Assembly (NCBI GenBank): GCA_021202515.1
Contig: JAJQCW010000003.1
Span: forward strand, 63,943-127,942
Direction: 5' to 3'
Source of the DNA: Clostridiales bacterium
GTDB lineage: Bacteria; Bacillota; Clostridia; Oscillospirales; Oscillospiraceae
Length of the DNA: 64,000 nucleotides
A program made the translations under genes and the position numbers. The notes under the pieces are model-generated. The model saw only the letters and a program-made list of their open reading frames with translations, did not search any database and had not been told where the DNA came from. The stretch's first letter is position 1. Each line of letters starts with the position of its first letter. Of the stretch, positions 1-8,126 are shown one piece after another.

Positions 1-1
1 G

Positions 2-560
2 TGCCATAAAAAGGCGCTGGATATACAGTTAAAGGTGCTGGGAGAGGACCACCCGGACACGGCCACCAGCTACAACAACTTAGGGAATGTCAACTATGTT
101 CAGGGAGACTATGCCCAAGTAGAGGAATACTATCAGAAAGCGCTGGACATCTGCCTCAAGGCGCTGGGAGAGGACCACCCAGATACGGCCATGAGTTACA
201 ACAACGTGGGTATTGTCTATAGAGAGCAGGGGAAATACGCCCAGGCGGAGGAATACCACCGAAAAGCGTTGGACATCAAGCGCAAGGTGCTGGGAGAGGA
301 CAACCAGTCCACGGCCACGAGCTACAACAACTTGGGTAATGTCTACGGCGACCAGGGAAAGTACGATCAGGCGGAGGAGTACCACAAGAAAGCGCTGGCT
401 ATTCGATTAAAGGTGCTGGGAGAGGACCACCCGTCCACGCCCGGCAGCTATAACAACCTGGGCTTTGTCTATGAAAATCAGAAAAAATATGATGAGGCAG
501 TGAAACTGTACCGGAAAGCCTGGGAGATTCGACAGCAGAAGCTCGGCCCGGACCACCCGC
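2..560 (+). repeat. Tandem ~126-bp DNA repeats encoding TPR units
   Basis: Copies of a 126-nucleotide unit containing GTGCTGGGAGAGGACCACCC and AGCTACAACAAC recur in phase across the partial TPR gene (units begin near 35, 161, 287 and 413). Identity between copies is high, so the array can gain or lose units by recombination or replication slippage. Confidence 0.8.
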
Positions 561-652
561 TTACCAAACAGACCAAAAACAACCTCCGCAGTTGCTTCCC
601 CCATATCGACCACGGCGACCAGGACTTCGAGACCTGGCTGAACAGCCAATAA
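2..652 (+). CDS. Tetratricopeptide-repeat protein, kinesin light chain type (5' end missing)
   Basis: The reading frame is open from the window edge (TGC CAT AAA...) to a TAA, so the gene starts upstream and only 216 C-terminal residues are visible. They form five tandem 42-residue repeats of the type KALDIxLKVLGEDHP followed by SYNNLGxVYxxQGxYxxAEEYY, the signature of TPR_10/TPR_12 (kinesin light chain-like) repeats, then a degenerate repeat and a short tail. Such arrays are protein-binding superhelical scaffolds; nothing here tells the partner. The GTG at position 35 lies inside a repeat and is not a credible start. The repeats are nearly identical at DNA level, which implies recent duplication and variable copy number. 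No catalytic or effector domain is in the visible part; one could lie upstream. Confidence 0.85.
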   Translation, partial: CHKKALDIQLKVLGEDHPDTATSYNNLGNVNYVQGDYAQVEEYYQKALDICLKALGEDHPDTAMSYNNVGIVYREQGKYAQAEEYHRKALDIKRKVLGEDNQSTATSYNNLGNVYGDQGKYDQAEEYHKKALAIRLKVLGEDHPSTPGSYNNLGFVYENQKKYDEAVKLYRKAWEIRQQKLGPDHPLTKQTKNNLRSCFPHIDHGDQDFETWLNSQ

Positions 653-664
653 ACCCCAAACATA

Positions 665-703
665 AAAGGCGGACGCCTGCGGCCTGGCCGCGGCTCCGCC
701 TTT
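665..703. terminator. Bidirectional intrinsic terminator between convergent genes
   Basis: AAAGGCGGA (665-673) pairs with TCCGCCTTT (695-703), and inside it GCGGCC (679-684) pairs with GGCCGC (686-691). The stem carries A/T tracts on both sides and lies between the TPR gene and the convergent small minus-strand gene, so it can serve both. Confidence 0.6.
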
Positions 704-711
704 CTGCGTCC

Positions 712-906
712 TTAGTACAGCTCCCGCAGGACGTTCTCGGAATACTCCCGCAGCGCGGCCAGGTTCCGAATGGAATCGCCGCACTGAATGACCCGCTCCC
801 GCACCGGGTCGGGCAGGACGGTGAAGTAGCACTCCGCGTCCCGGTCACAGTGGAGCAGGTGGTTTAAATTGCGATAGTTCTGTTTTTTCACGGTTTTGTC
901 TCCCAT
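712..906 (-). CDS. Small conserved hypothetical protein (64 aa)
   Basis: A 64-residue soluble protein with the pattern NYRNLNHLL, then YFTVLPDPVRERV and a C-terminal SIRNLAALREYSENVLREL. From memory, similar small acidic proteins with a YFxxLP motif are common in Oscillospiraceae and have no assigned function. The frame is open to 942 (ATG at 927, TTG at 942); I chose the ATG at 906 because conserved-looking sequence begins there, but no start has a good Shine-Dalgarno sequence. A perfect hairpin GCGCCG-TTTC-CGGCGC (910-925) sits just upstream of the chosen start and could affect translation. It follows the amidase gene by about 50 nt and may be co-transcribed with it. Confidence 0.55.
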   Translation of the reverse strand: MGDKTVKKQNYRNLNHLLHCDRDAECYFTVLPDPVRERVIQCGDSIRNLAALREYSENVLRELY

Positions 907-954
907 TCCGCGCCGTTTCCGGCGCATGGATATGGTAAACAAAATGGGCGCTGT

Positions 955-1701
955 TTATTCGTTTTCCAGCGTGATGAACTGCTGCAAGGCGAAGCCGGAC
1001 ACGCCGTTCCACTCCACCACGAACCAGTTTTGGTAGCGGTTCCAGACGGTGAGCCGGGTTCCGTCCTGGAGGGACACCACCACCTCGCTGGCGGTGTCCG
1101 GCGCGGCGCGGACGTTCAGACTGCCCCAGTTCAGGTCCACATAGCCCGCCTGGGGCGGCTGGAGGGGCAGAAAGGGCAGGGAGAAATACTGGGCCACCGC
1201 CTCCGCCAGCGCTTTGGCGATCTCTGGCACGTTGTCCCGTATCCACTGGGCGTCCTCCGGGTTGTCGTGGTAGGCCAGCTCCACCAACACGGCGGGAGCC
1301 GTGACCTTCGCCACCTCGCCAATGGTGGCAGTGGGCAGGGCGCGCACCTTCTCCGGCTGGGGGTAAATGGTGCGCAGCCGGGCAACGATCAGCTCAGCGG
1401 CCCGGCGGCTGTGGACGGAGTTGGGGGAATAGTACACGTCGGTCCCCTGGAGGACGCCGGAGAGGGCCTCCGGCGCGGCGTTGCTGTGCAGCGCCAGGTG
1501 CAGGGAAAACTGCCCGGCGTTGGACGCCTCAATGGACTGTGCGGCGGTCATATCCGTGGTATTTCGCACAAAGGAGATGCCGCAGGCGCGAAACCACCGC
1601 TCCAACTGGTCGGCAATCAGGTTCATGTACAGTTCTTCGTTCCCGCCGCCCACGTAGGGGTTGAACTCCTGGGAGGAGGGGGACAGATAGACAAAAGGCA
1701 T
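955..1701 (-). CDS. N-acetylmuramoyl-L-alanine amidase (Amidase_3) with C-terminal SH3 domain
   Basis: 248 residues. Residues about 1-170 match the Amidase_3 fold of zinc-dependent cell-wall amidases: an early metal-binding Glu in GGGNEELYMN, a zinc His in LALHSNAA, and the catalytic Glu in VLVELAYHDNP. The first zinc His of the classical DPGHGG motif is replaced by the SPSSQEFNPY pattern; I believe this variant is frequent in clostridial members, so activity is likely but not certain. Residues about 180-248 (DLNWGSLNVRAAP...) are a bacterial SH3 domain of the kind that binds peptidoglycan. No signal peptide is visible, so it may act on imported fragments, during sporulation or after lysis. 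Start: ATG at 1701 with GGGAGG eight bases upstream, preferred to the upstream ATG at 1719. It is followed by the small gene at 712-906. Confidence 0.8.
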   Translation of the reverse strand: MPFVYLSPSSQEFNPYVGGGNEELYMNLIADQLERWFRACGISFVRNTTDMTAAQSIEASNAGQFSLHLALHSNAAPEALSGVLQGTDVYYSPNSVHSRRAAELIVARLRTIYPQPEKVRALPTATIGEVAKVTAPAVLVELAYHDNPEDAQWIRDNVPEIAKALAEAVAQYFSLPFLPLQPPQAGYVDLNWGSLNVRAAPDTASEVVVSLQDGTRLTVWNRYQNWFVVEWNGVSGFALQQFITLENE

Positions 1702-1766
1702 AGACAGGGCCTCCCACATTGAGAATACCCCAGTCTATGCCAGTAGGGGAGAGGTGGGACCGCTCC

Positions 1767-2630
1767 CTAATCCAGCATCTCCCCAATGACGTTGGACAGA
1801 GCGGCGAACTGCTCCAAACTCAGTTGCTCCCCACGGGTGTTCTCCCCCAGGCCGCAGGCGGTCAGGGCCTCCCGAAGCTGTTCTTTGGTCAACTGAGTGG
1901 AAAACGCTGAGGACAGACCGTTCAGCAGCTTCTTCCGCCGCTGGAGGAAGGCGGCCCGTACCACCTGAAAGAACCGCGTTTCGCTGTCCACTGCCGCCGG
2001 GGGCGCGGAGCGCATAGTCATCCGCACAACCGCCGAGGTGACCTTAGGCGCGGGATAGAAGCAGTGGGGCGGCACTTCGAACAGCAGCTCACAGTCCGCG
2101 TAGAATTGGCAAAGCAGCGTAAACGCACCGTAGTCACCGGTGTTGGGACGGGCGCAGATGCGCTTTACCACCTCCCGCTGAATCATCACCGTGACGGAGG
2201 CGAAGCGGCGGCTCTCCAGCAGCCGGGTCAACACCGGCGTGGTGATGTTATAGGGCAGGTTGGCGCAGACGATAGGGGTCAGCCCGTCGCAATGCTCCTT
2301 CAGCAGAGCATCCAGGTCCAGTTTCATGATGTTGCCGGGAATGACCGTCACGTTGGGGCAGTCGGCCAGCGTTTCCGCCAGCACCGGCAGCAGCGCGGTG
2401 TCCAGCTCCACCGCCGCAACTTTGCCCGCTCGTTGAGACAACTGAACGGTCAGCGGGCCGATGCCCGGCCCGATTTCCAGCACGGCGGTGGTATCGTCCG
2501 CGCCCGACGCCTCGGCAATGGCCTGGGGAACGCTGCCGTCGATGAGGAAGTTCTGCCCCATGGACTTGGAGAAGTGGAAGCCGTACCGGGTCAGCAGGGG
2601 TTTGATTTCGCGTAAATCACAGAGATCCAT
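1767..2630 (-). CDS. rsmA: 16S rRNA (adenine1518-N6/adenine1519-N6)-dimethyltransferase
   Basis: 287 residues, usual length for RsmA/KsgA, which dimethylates two adenosines in helix 45 of 16S rRNA with S-adenosylmethionine. Visible motifs: SMGQNFLID near the N-terminus, the SAM-binding loop VLEIGPGIGPLT (about residues 50-61), acidic VELD, and the catalytic NLPYNITTPVL (motif IV). The C-terminal substrate-binding subdomain (PPHCFYPAPKV, then RAAFLQRRKKLLN) is complete. The frame stays open far upstream (to 3167), but that extension is the shadow of the neighbouring phosphatase gene; the ATG at 2630 begins the conserved sequence and has AAGGTG upstream. Confidence 0.96.
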   Translation of the reverse strand: MDLCDLREIKPLLTRYGFHFSKSMGQNFLIDGSVPQAIAEASGADDTTAVLEIGPGIGPLTVQLSQRAGKVAAVELDTALLPVLAETLADCPNVTVIPGNIMKLDLDALLKEHCDGLTPIVCANLPYNITTPVLTRLLESRRFASVTVMIQREVVKRICARPNTGDYGAFTLLCQFYADCELLFEVPPHCFYPAPKVTSAVVRMTMRSAPPAAVDSETRFFQVVRAAFLQRRKKLLNGLSSAFSTQLTKEQLREALTACGLGENTRGEQLSLEQFAALSNVIGEMLD

Positions 2631-2689
2631 CTTGGGAATCACCTTTTTCAACTCAATAGGATAGGGAGGGGAGAGGCAAGCAAAAGGAC

Positions 2690-2736
2690 AAAAAGCGGCG
2701 CTCGAATCCGCCCTTCTCGGCCCGAACGCGAGCGCC
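2690..2736 (-). terminator. Intrinsic terminator downstream of the phosphatase/GNAT gene
   Basis: On the minus strand GGCGCTCG pairs with CGAGCGCC (plus-strand arms 2697-2704 and 2729-2736) and is followed by GCTTTTTG. It would end the transcript that includes the pyr genes and the phosphatase fusion before rsmA. Confidence 0.65.
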
Positions 2737-2746
2737 TGATATACTG

Positions 2747-3913
2747 TTAATCCTCTTTGGGATAGCCGATGTCCTTTTCCAGCAGTTCCAGGGGCACCTG
2801 GCTGTCCTGAGCCATGCCGATTTTTCGGAAACCGTTGCGGGTGTAAAACCGCTTGGCGATTTGGTTGGTGGGAGCGCAGCGGAGCCGCAGCTTGTCCCGG
2901 CCCAGAGGCCGTGCGGTGGACACCGCCTGCCCGATGAGCTGGACGCCCAGCCCCTTGTGGCGGTAGGTGGGGTTCATGTAGACGAAGGGGACGAAGCAGA
3001 CGCCGCTTTCCGCGTCCCGCTCCAAATTCATCTGGATCATGCCCACGATTTCGTCGCCCAGACAGGCCACCATCACCGACTTGGGTTCTATCAGGCTGGC
3101 GCGAAGGGCCGCCTGATAGAACGCCTCCCCATCGAAGAACGCCTCCCGCCCGTGGATGTCCACCCACGCCTCATGGCGGTAGCGGAAGTACAGCTCTTTT
3201 TCCTCGTAGGGCCGCCAAGGGCGGAACCACAGGTTGGCATTGCCCATGGCAAAGACGGTGCGCTCCTCACCGGGGCCGCGCTGCTTTATCATGGTGGAGA
3301 TCTCCAGCGGCAGATGGGAGTTGTCCGCCTCGAACAGCACCCGCACGTCGCGGCCCTCCACCTCGATGCAGGCCACGCCGGTGTTGTCGCTGTGGGGGAC
3401 TTTACCAATCCCCTCCAGACCGTATCCCCGGAACCAGGACAGCGCCGTCCGAATCACCATGCCGTGGGAGAAGCAGGCCACGGTTTTGCCGGGGTTTGCG
3501 TCGGCGATTTTGTAAATCGCCTCCACCATCCGCTCCTGTACCTGCTGGTAGGTCTCGCCGCCCTCCACAGAGTAGGCGGGGGAGACTTCCCCAAAGAGCC
3601 GCATCCGCTCCGGGTCGTGTACCTGCACATCGCCAAAGGGCAGATCTTCCCACACGCCCACACCAATTTCAATCAGCCCCGGCTCGATTTGCAGCGGCAG
3701 ATGGTGCGGCACATAAATAGCCCTGGCGGTGGTTTTGCACCGGGTCAGGGGGCTGGAATACACCGCGTCGATGGGCACCCCGTCGAAACGGCCCGTCAGG
3801 GCCGCGATCTGTCGGTACCCGGTGTCGGTGATGAGGGAATCGTACCAGCCGTGCATCCGGCGGTACAGGTTGCCCTCCGCCTGGGCGTGGCGAATCAAAT
3901 ACAGTCGCGTCAT
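2747..3913 (-). CDS. Histidine phosphatase - GNAT acetyltransferase fusion protein
   Basis: 388 residues in two domains. Residues 1 to about 205 are a phosphoglycerate-mutase-type histidine phosphatase: the phospho-accepting His in LIRHAQAEGN, a conserved arginine in SSPLTRCKTTA, Glu in IEIGVGVWEDLPFGD and the second catalytic His in CFSHGMVIR. Residues about 220-388 are a GNAT N-acetyltransferase, with VPFVYMNPTYRHKGLGVQLI (acetyl-CoA loop) and NQIAKRFYTRNGFRKIG. The phosphatase half resembles CobC/GpmB-like enzymes of unknown substrate. The gene starts 28 nt after pyrD, on the same strand, and ends at a terminator, so it is probably the last gene of the pyr operon. Shine-Dalgarno is weak. 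The fusion order is intact with no frameshift. Substrates of both halves are unknown. Confidence 0.85.
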   Translation of the reverse strand: MTRLYLIRHAQAEGNLYRRMHGWYDSLITDTGYRQIAALTGRFDGVPIDAVYSSPLTRCKTTARAIYVPHHLPLQIEPGLIEIGVGVWEDLPFGDVQVHDPERMRLFGEVSPAYSVEGGETYQQVQERMVEAIYKIADANPGKTVACFSHGMVIRTALSWFRGYGLEGIGKVPHSDNTGVACIEVEGRDVRVLFEADNSHLPLEISTMIKQRGPGEERTVFAMGNANLWFRPWRPYEEKELYFRYRHEAWVDIHGREAFFDGEAFYQAALRASLIEPKSVMVACLGDEIVGMIQMNLERDAESGVCFVPFVYMNPTYRHKGLGVQLIGQAVSTARPLGRDKLRLRCAPTNQIAKRFYTRNGFRKIGMAQDSQVPLELLEKDIGYPKED

Positions 3914-3941
3914 TGCAGCGTTCGCTCGCTTTCTCTATACT

Positions 3942-4871
3942 TTACCAGGGCTTTACGCCGCCGGTCAGTTCGCTGACCGATTGCAGCCCCTGCTCTGCGG
4001 CCAGCGCCGCCAGGCCGTCCCGCACCTTCAGGGGGGCGTAGGGGTCGGCAAAGCAGGCCGTCCCCACGGCTACGGCGGTGGCCCCTGCCAGCAGCATCTG
4101 GGCCGCATCGTCGCCCTTGGTCACGCCGCCCATGCCCAGCACGGGGATGTGTACCGCGTTGGCGACTTCCCAAACCATCCGCACCGCCACCGGCAGCACC
4201 GCCGGGCCGGACAGTCCGCCGGTGTTCATGTGCAGCACCGGGCGGCGGGTCTTTACGTCAATGCGCATCCCCCGAATGGTGTTGATGAGGGAGACGGCGT
4301 CCGCCCCTGCGCTCTCCACCGCCTTGGCGATGGCGGTGATGTCGGTGACGTTGGGGGAGAGCTTGACCATCACCGGCACGTTTCCAGCGTGCTTTTTGGC
4401 GCACTCCGTCACCTCGGCGGTCATCTCCGGGACGGTGCCGTACTGCAAACCGCCGCACTTCACGTTAGGACAGGAGACGTTGACCTCGATCATGTCCACC
4501 CCTGCGTCAGAGAGCTTTTCGCACATGACGCCGTACTCCTCCGGCGTGTTGCCGGAGATGTTGGCAATGACCTTCAGGTCGTGCTGCCGCAAATAAGGCA
4601 GTTCCTCCGCGATAAAGCGATCCACGCCGGGGTTTTGCAGCCCCACGGAGTTCAAAATGCCCATGGGGGTCTCCGCGATGCGGGGCGGGGGATTGCCCTC
4701 CCTGGGGTGGAGGGTCAGGCCCTTGCAGCAGATGCCGCCCAACTTGCTGATGTCATAAAACTGACCGTATTCCCGGCCAAAACCGAAGGTGCCGGAGGCC
4801 ACTACAATGGGGTTCTTCATGGACATCCCCGCCAGGGTGACGCCCATCTCTACGCCGTTGATGACGCTCAT
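3942..4871 (-). CDS. pyrD: Dihydroorotate dehydrogenase B (NAD+), catalytic subunit
   Basis: 309 residues, family 1B. It oxidises dihydroorotate to orotate in the fourth step of UMP synthesis, with FMN in a TIM barrel, passing electrons to the PyrK subunit. Visible: SMKNPIVVASGTFGFG at the N-terminus, LNSVGLQNPGV, the NVSCPNVK segment whose cysteine is the catalytic base of class 1B enzymes, and the phosphate-binding LGMGGVTKGDDAAQMLLAGA near the C-terminus. The start is the ATG at 4871, which overlaps the pyrK stop (ATGA) and has AGGAGG ten bases upstream; a TTG at 4877 is less likely. The overlap fits tight co-translation of the two subunits. Confidence 0.96.
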   Translation of the reverse strand: MSVINGVEMGVTLAGMSMKNPIVVASGTFGFGREYGQFYDISKLGGICCKGLTLHPREGNPPPRIAETPMGILNSVGLQNPGVDRFIAEELPYLRQHDLKVIANISGNTPEEYGVMCEKLSDAGVDMIEVNVSCPNVKCGGLQYGTVPEMTAEVTECAKKHAGNVPVMVKLSPNVTDITAIAKAVESAGADAVSLINTIRGMRIDVKTRRPVLHMNTGGLSGPAVLPVAVRMVWEVANAVHIPVLGMGGVTKGDDAAQMLLAGATAVAVGTACFADPYAPLKVRDGLAALAAEQGLQSVSELTGGVKPW

Positions 4872-5623
4872 TCCCAATCCACCTCCTCTGCGGGGAATAC
4901 CGGCCCGTCCTTGCAGACGTGCTTATAACTGCCGCCCACCGAGCAGGCGCACACCAGGCAGGCCCCCACGCCGCAGCCCATCCGCTCCTCCATGGAGACC
5001 TGACAGGGTACGCCGAAGTCCTTCGCCGCCTTATAAACGTTTTTCAGCATGGGCTTGGGGCCGCAGGCGAAAACCGCGCTGATGGTTTTATCTTCCTCCA
5101 GATACTGCCGCACCAGGGCGTCCACAAAGCCGTGGCAGCCCACGGAGCCGTCGTCGCTTGCAACCCGCGCCAGGCAACCGGCCTGTTGAAAATCCTCCAG
5201 CAGAATGACGGCCTGCTGATTGCGGAACCCCAGCGCCGCTGCCGCGCCGCCGGGCGCGGCCTTCGCCGCATAGAGCATAGGGGGTACGCCGATGCCGCCG
5301 CCCACCACCAGTACCTTGCCGGTTTCAGGGTAGGCAAAGCCGTGGCCCAGGGGACCCAGCACGTCCAGCGTTGTTCCTTCCGGCTGTCGGGCAAGCCAGG
5401 CGGTGCCTTCTCCCCGCACCTGAAACACCACCCGGAGGGTATCGCCCTCCGCATCGCAGATGGAGATGGGGCGGCGGAGCAGGTGACCCTCGCCGCAGGC
5501 GATATTGACGAATTGACCGGGCTGAGCAGACCGGGCCATCTCTCCCGCGTCCAGCAGGAAGGAGAAGGTATCCGGGGTCAGGCGGTCCGCCCGAAGGATT
5601 CGACACAGAGCTTGTACTGGCAT
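4868..5623 (-). CDS. pyrK: Dihydroorotate dehydrogenase B (NAD+), electron transfer subunit
   Basis: 251 residues. PyrK carries FAD and a 2Fe-2S cluster and lets PyrD use NAD+. The N-terminal half is a ferredoxin-reductase-like FAD domain (RRPISICDAEGD), followed by the NAD-binding domain (VLVVGGGIGVPPML, about residues 103-116) and a C-terminal cysteine cluster, MGCGVGACLVCACSVGG and a later CKDG, which binds the 2Fe-2S cluster. It sits between pyrF and pyrD in one operon; the stop overlaps the pyrD start. The ATG at 5623 has AGGAGCG upstream. Confidence 0.95.
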   Translation of the reverse strand: MPVQALCRILRADRLTPDTFSFLLDAGEMARSAQPGQFVNIACGEGHLLRRPISICDAEGDTLRVVFQVRGEGTAWLARQPEGTTLDVLGPLGHGFAYPETGKVLVVGGGIGVPPMLYAAKAAPGGAAAALGFRNQQAVILLEDFQQAGCLARVASDDGSVGCHGFVDALVRQYLEEDKTISAVFACGPKPMLKNVYKAAKDFGVPCQVSMEERMGCGVGACLVCACSVGGSYKHVCKDGPVFPAEEVDWE

Positions 5624-5638
5624 AAAAGACCGCTCCTT

Positions 5639-6565
5639 TTAGTCCAAAATCGGGGTAATGGCGGTGATAGCGTCCCGCATCTCAATCGCTGCGGCGCGGG
5701 CCGCGTCCTGGTAGTCCGCACCGGCGTTGCCCGTCTTTTTCCAGGCGCACATAATGCCGCGGGAAGAGTTGACGATGGCGCCGTGGCCCTTTTCGTCAAA
5801 TGCGAAGCGCACATCCTCGGCGGTGCCGCCCTGGGCGCCGTAGCCGGGGACCAGCAGGAAGGTGTGGGGCAGCGCCTTGCGGAGCTGGGCCAGTTGCTCT
5901 GGCCAGGTGGCTCCCACCACAGCGCCCACCCGATTGTAGCCGTAGCAGTCCAGGTAGCCCTCGCCCCACTTGGCAGCGAGAGCGCCCATTACGTCGTAAA
6001 TCTTGCCGCCGCCGATTTCCAGGTCTTGCAGGTCCACGGCGGAGGGGTTGGAGGTCCTCACCAGCACAAAGAGGGCCTTGTCCTCCTGGTTGGCGATTTT
6101 CAGGAAGGGGTTCACCGCGTCCGCGCCCATGTAGCCGTTGACGGTAACACAGTCCGCGTCGAAGCAGGGCAACTGTGCGTCGCCCACCACGGTCTTGCCC
6201 AGCCAGCCCTCGGCGTAGGCGGAAGCGGTGGCCCCGATGTCGCCCCGCTTCACGTCGGCGATGACGTACATCCCTTTTTCCCTGGCATAGCGGATGGTGC
6301 GCTCCAGCATCTCCATACCCTCCCAGCCCAGCAGCTCATAATAAGCGGCCTGGGGCTTTACGGCGGGGACGATGTCGTACAGCGCGTCGATGAGGCCGCA
6401 GTTGAAGGCGAAAATGGCCTCCGCCGCAGCCTTCCGGGTCTCGCCGTACTGGGCGATGGCCCGGTCGATCATGGGCTGGGGGACGTACTCCAGCCGGGCG
6501 TCCAGCCCAGCCACGGTGGGGTTCTTGGTGCGGATAATGGCTTGCTGCAAACGGTCAAAAGACAT
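5639..6565 (-). CDS. pyrF: Orotidine 5'-phosphate decarboxylase, long (type 2) form
   Basis: 308 residues, the length of the type 2 OMP decarboxylases (about 270-310) rather than the 230-residue short form. It removes CO2 from OMP to make UMP, the last step of the pathway. Visible: TVAGLDARLEYVP near the N-terminus, and the catalytic lysine/aspartate cluster in VIADVKRGDIGATASAYAEG. The C-terminal phosphate-binding part contains LLVPGYGAQGG. RBS GGGAGAG precedes the ATG at 6565; the gap to pyrK is only 15 nt. Confidence 0.95.
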   Translation of the reverse strand: MSFDRLQQAIIRTKNPTVAGLDARLEYVPQPMIDRAIAQYGETRKAAAEAIFAFNCGLIDALYDIVPAVKPQAAYYELLGWEGMEMLERTIRYAREKGMYVIADVKRGDIGATASAYAEGWLGKTVVGDAQLPCFDADCVTVNGYMGADAVNPFLKIANQEDKALFVLVRTSNPSAVDLQDLEIGGGKIYDVMGALAAKWGEGYLDCYGYNRVGAVVGATWPEQLAQLRKALPHTFLLVPGYGAQGGTAEDVRFAFDEKGHGAIVNSSRGIMCAWKKTGNAGADYQDAARAAAIEMRDAITAITPILD

Positions 6566-6602
6566 AGTGTTTTCTCTCCCTGTTCAGTTTTGGGACATTG
6601 CT

Positions 6603-7886
6603 TTAATCGTCGTAACGGTAAATGATTTTACCGCCCACGATGGTGTATTTTACCTTGCCCTTCACCTGCATCCCGGCGAAGGGGGTGTTGCGGCCCTTGG
6701 AACGGAAATCGGTGGGGTCGATGGTCCACGCCTCATTGGGGTCGAAGATGGTCAGGTCGGCGTCGGCCCCCATGCTCAGGCTACCCTTGCGCAGCCGCAG
6801 GATGCGGGCGGGGTTGATGGTCATTTTGCGGATCACATCGGTCAGACTCATCCTGCCGGTGTGGTAGAGCTGGGTCAGCGCAATGGCCAGAGAGGTCTCC
6901 AGCCCCACCATGCCGCTGGGGGCTTCGGTGAGAGGCTTTGCCTTTTCCTCGGCAGAGTGGGGGGCGTGGTCGGTGACGATACAGTCGATGGTGCCGTCCC
7001 GCAGGCCCTCCACAATGGCTTCCACGTCCTTGGTGGGGCGCAGCGGCGGGTTCACCCGGGCCATGGACCCCTGGAGCAGCACCTGCTCATGGGTCAGAGT
7101 GAAGTATTGGGGGCAGGTCTCGCAGGTGATCTGCACGCCTCTGCGCTTATAGCGTCGCACGATGTCCACGCTCTTGGCGGTGGAGATGTGGCAGATGTGG
7201 ACAGGCTGCCCCGTCTCCTCGGCCAGCATCGCGTCCCGCATGATCATGATCTCCTCCGCAATGGCGGGGCGGCCATGAATGCCCAGTTGCCGGGAGACCC
7301 GGCCCTCGTTGACGGCGTAGTTGACGGCCAGAGTGCTGTCCTCCTCGTGGCAGAGGATGGGCAGCTTCTGGCGGCCCGCCATGATCAGTGCGTCCCGCAT
7401 CAGGTTGGCGTCCATCACCGGCACGCCGTCGTCGGAGAGGGCCACGGCTCCGGCGGCTTTCAGCGCCTTGAAGTCAGTGTGGTTTTCCCCTTGCAAGCCC
7501 ACGGTGACGGCGCCCACCGGCCACACCTGGACGCCGCTGCCCTCCTGCTGGGCCTTTTCGCGGATGTAACGGATGGTCTCCGGGTTGTCGGCGACGGGCT
7601 TGGTGTTGGCCATGCAGGCGATGGAGGTAAAACCGCCGTGGGCGGCGGCAGCCGTCCCGGTGACGATGTCCTCTTTATAGGTCAGGCCGGGGTCCCGCAG
7701 GTGGACGTGCATATCCACCAGGCCGGCGCAGACGGCGAAACCTCTGGCGTCCACCACCTGAGCGTAACGGTCCTCCAATTGGCTCCCAATGCAGGAAATG
7801 CGCCCGTCCTCGATGAGGATGTCCATTTTCCCGCCAATTCCGCTGACCGGATCGACGATTTTGCCCTGTTTGATCAGCAGTTTCAT
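6603..7886 (-). CDS. pyrC: Dihydroorotase, class I
   Basis: 427 residues, the size of class I (Bacillus-type) dihydroorotases. It closes carbamoyl-aspartate to dihydroorotate at a binuclear zinc site. Visible ligands: HVHLRDPG (His-x-His and the substrate Arg-Asp), a further histidine in ILCHEED, another in HICHISTA, and the catalytic Asp in VTDHAPHS. The ATG at 7886 has AAGGAAG seven bases upstream and begins the conserved MKLLIKQGKI; an upstream extension to 7919 lacks an RBS. It is the first gene of pyrC-pyrF-pyrK-pyrD and has its own promoter. pyrB, pyrE and pyrR are not in the window. Confidence 0.96.
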   Translation of the reverse strand: MKLLIKQGKIVDPVSGIGGKMDILIEDGRISCIGSQLEDRYAQVVDARGFAVCAGLVDMHVHLRDPGLTYKEDIVTGTAAAAHGGFTSIACMANTKPVADNPETIRYIREKAQQEGSGVQVWPVGAVTVGLQGENHTDFKALKAAGAVALSDDGVPVMDANLMRDALIMAGRQKLPILCHEEDSTLAVNYAVNEGRVSRQLGIHGRPAIAEEIMIMRDAMLAEETGQPVHICHISTAKSVDIVRRYKRRGVQITCETCPQYFTLTHEQVLLQGSMARVNPPLRPTKDVEAIVEGLRDGTIDCIVTDHAPHSAEEKAKPLTEAPSGMVGLETSLAIALTQLYHTGRMSLTDVIRKMTINPARILRLRKGSLSMGADADLTIFDPNEAWTIDPTDFRSKGRNTPFAGMQVKGKVKYTIVGGKIIYRYDD

Positions 7887-7958
7887 GCGTTCACTTCCTT
7901 TGTCAGAATAGCGCCGCACCCCATTGTACGGCGTCGCTTGTTCACTTTCCTGCTCTTA

Positions 7959-7987
7959 ATTATACATGAAGGGCGGACTCTTTGCAA
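7959..7987 (-). promoter_or_regulatory. sigma-A promoter of the pyrC operon
   Basis: On the minus strand TTGCAA (7982-7987), a 17-bp spacer and a perfect TATAAT (7959-7964). Transcription should start near 7952, leaving a leader of about 65 nt. That leader can form an imperfect hairpin ending in GTGCGGCGCT but shows no recognisable PyrR-binding loop. Confidence 0.75.
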
Positions 7988-8126
7988 TCCGTTTTGACTA
8001 AAATCCGTCCGGGTTTTCGATGGAAGAAAGCACCAGCCTTCTGCGGGCAAATTCCTTCCCAGGATGCGCATACTAGCTCTGCGCGGCTTTGCGCCGCATG
8101 ACTGACAGAGCGAGGTGAGTGCAACA

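Noticed and set aside
1767..3167. A 466-codon frame extending rsmA far upstream
   Set aside because: The extra N-terminal part is arginine/glycine-rich low-complexity sequence opposite or out of frame with the phosphatase/GNAT gene; conserved RsmA sequence begins at 2630 with an RBS.
7886..7952. PyrR-dependent attenuator before pyrC
   Set aside because: The leader is only about 65 nt, has one imperfect hairpin, no T-run and no PyrR-binding loop consensus.
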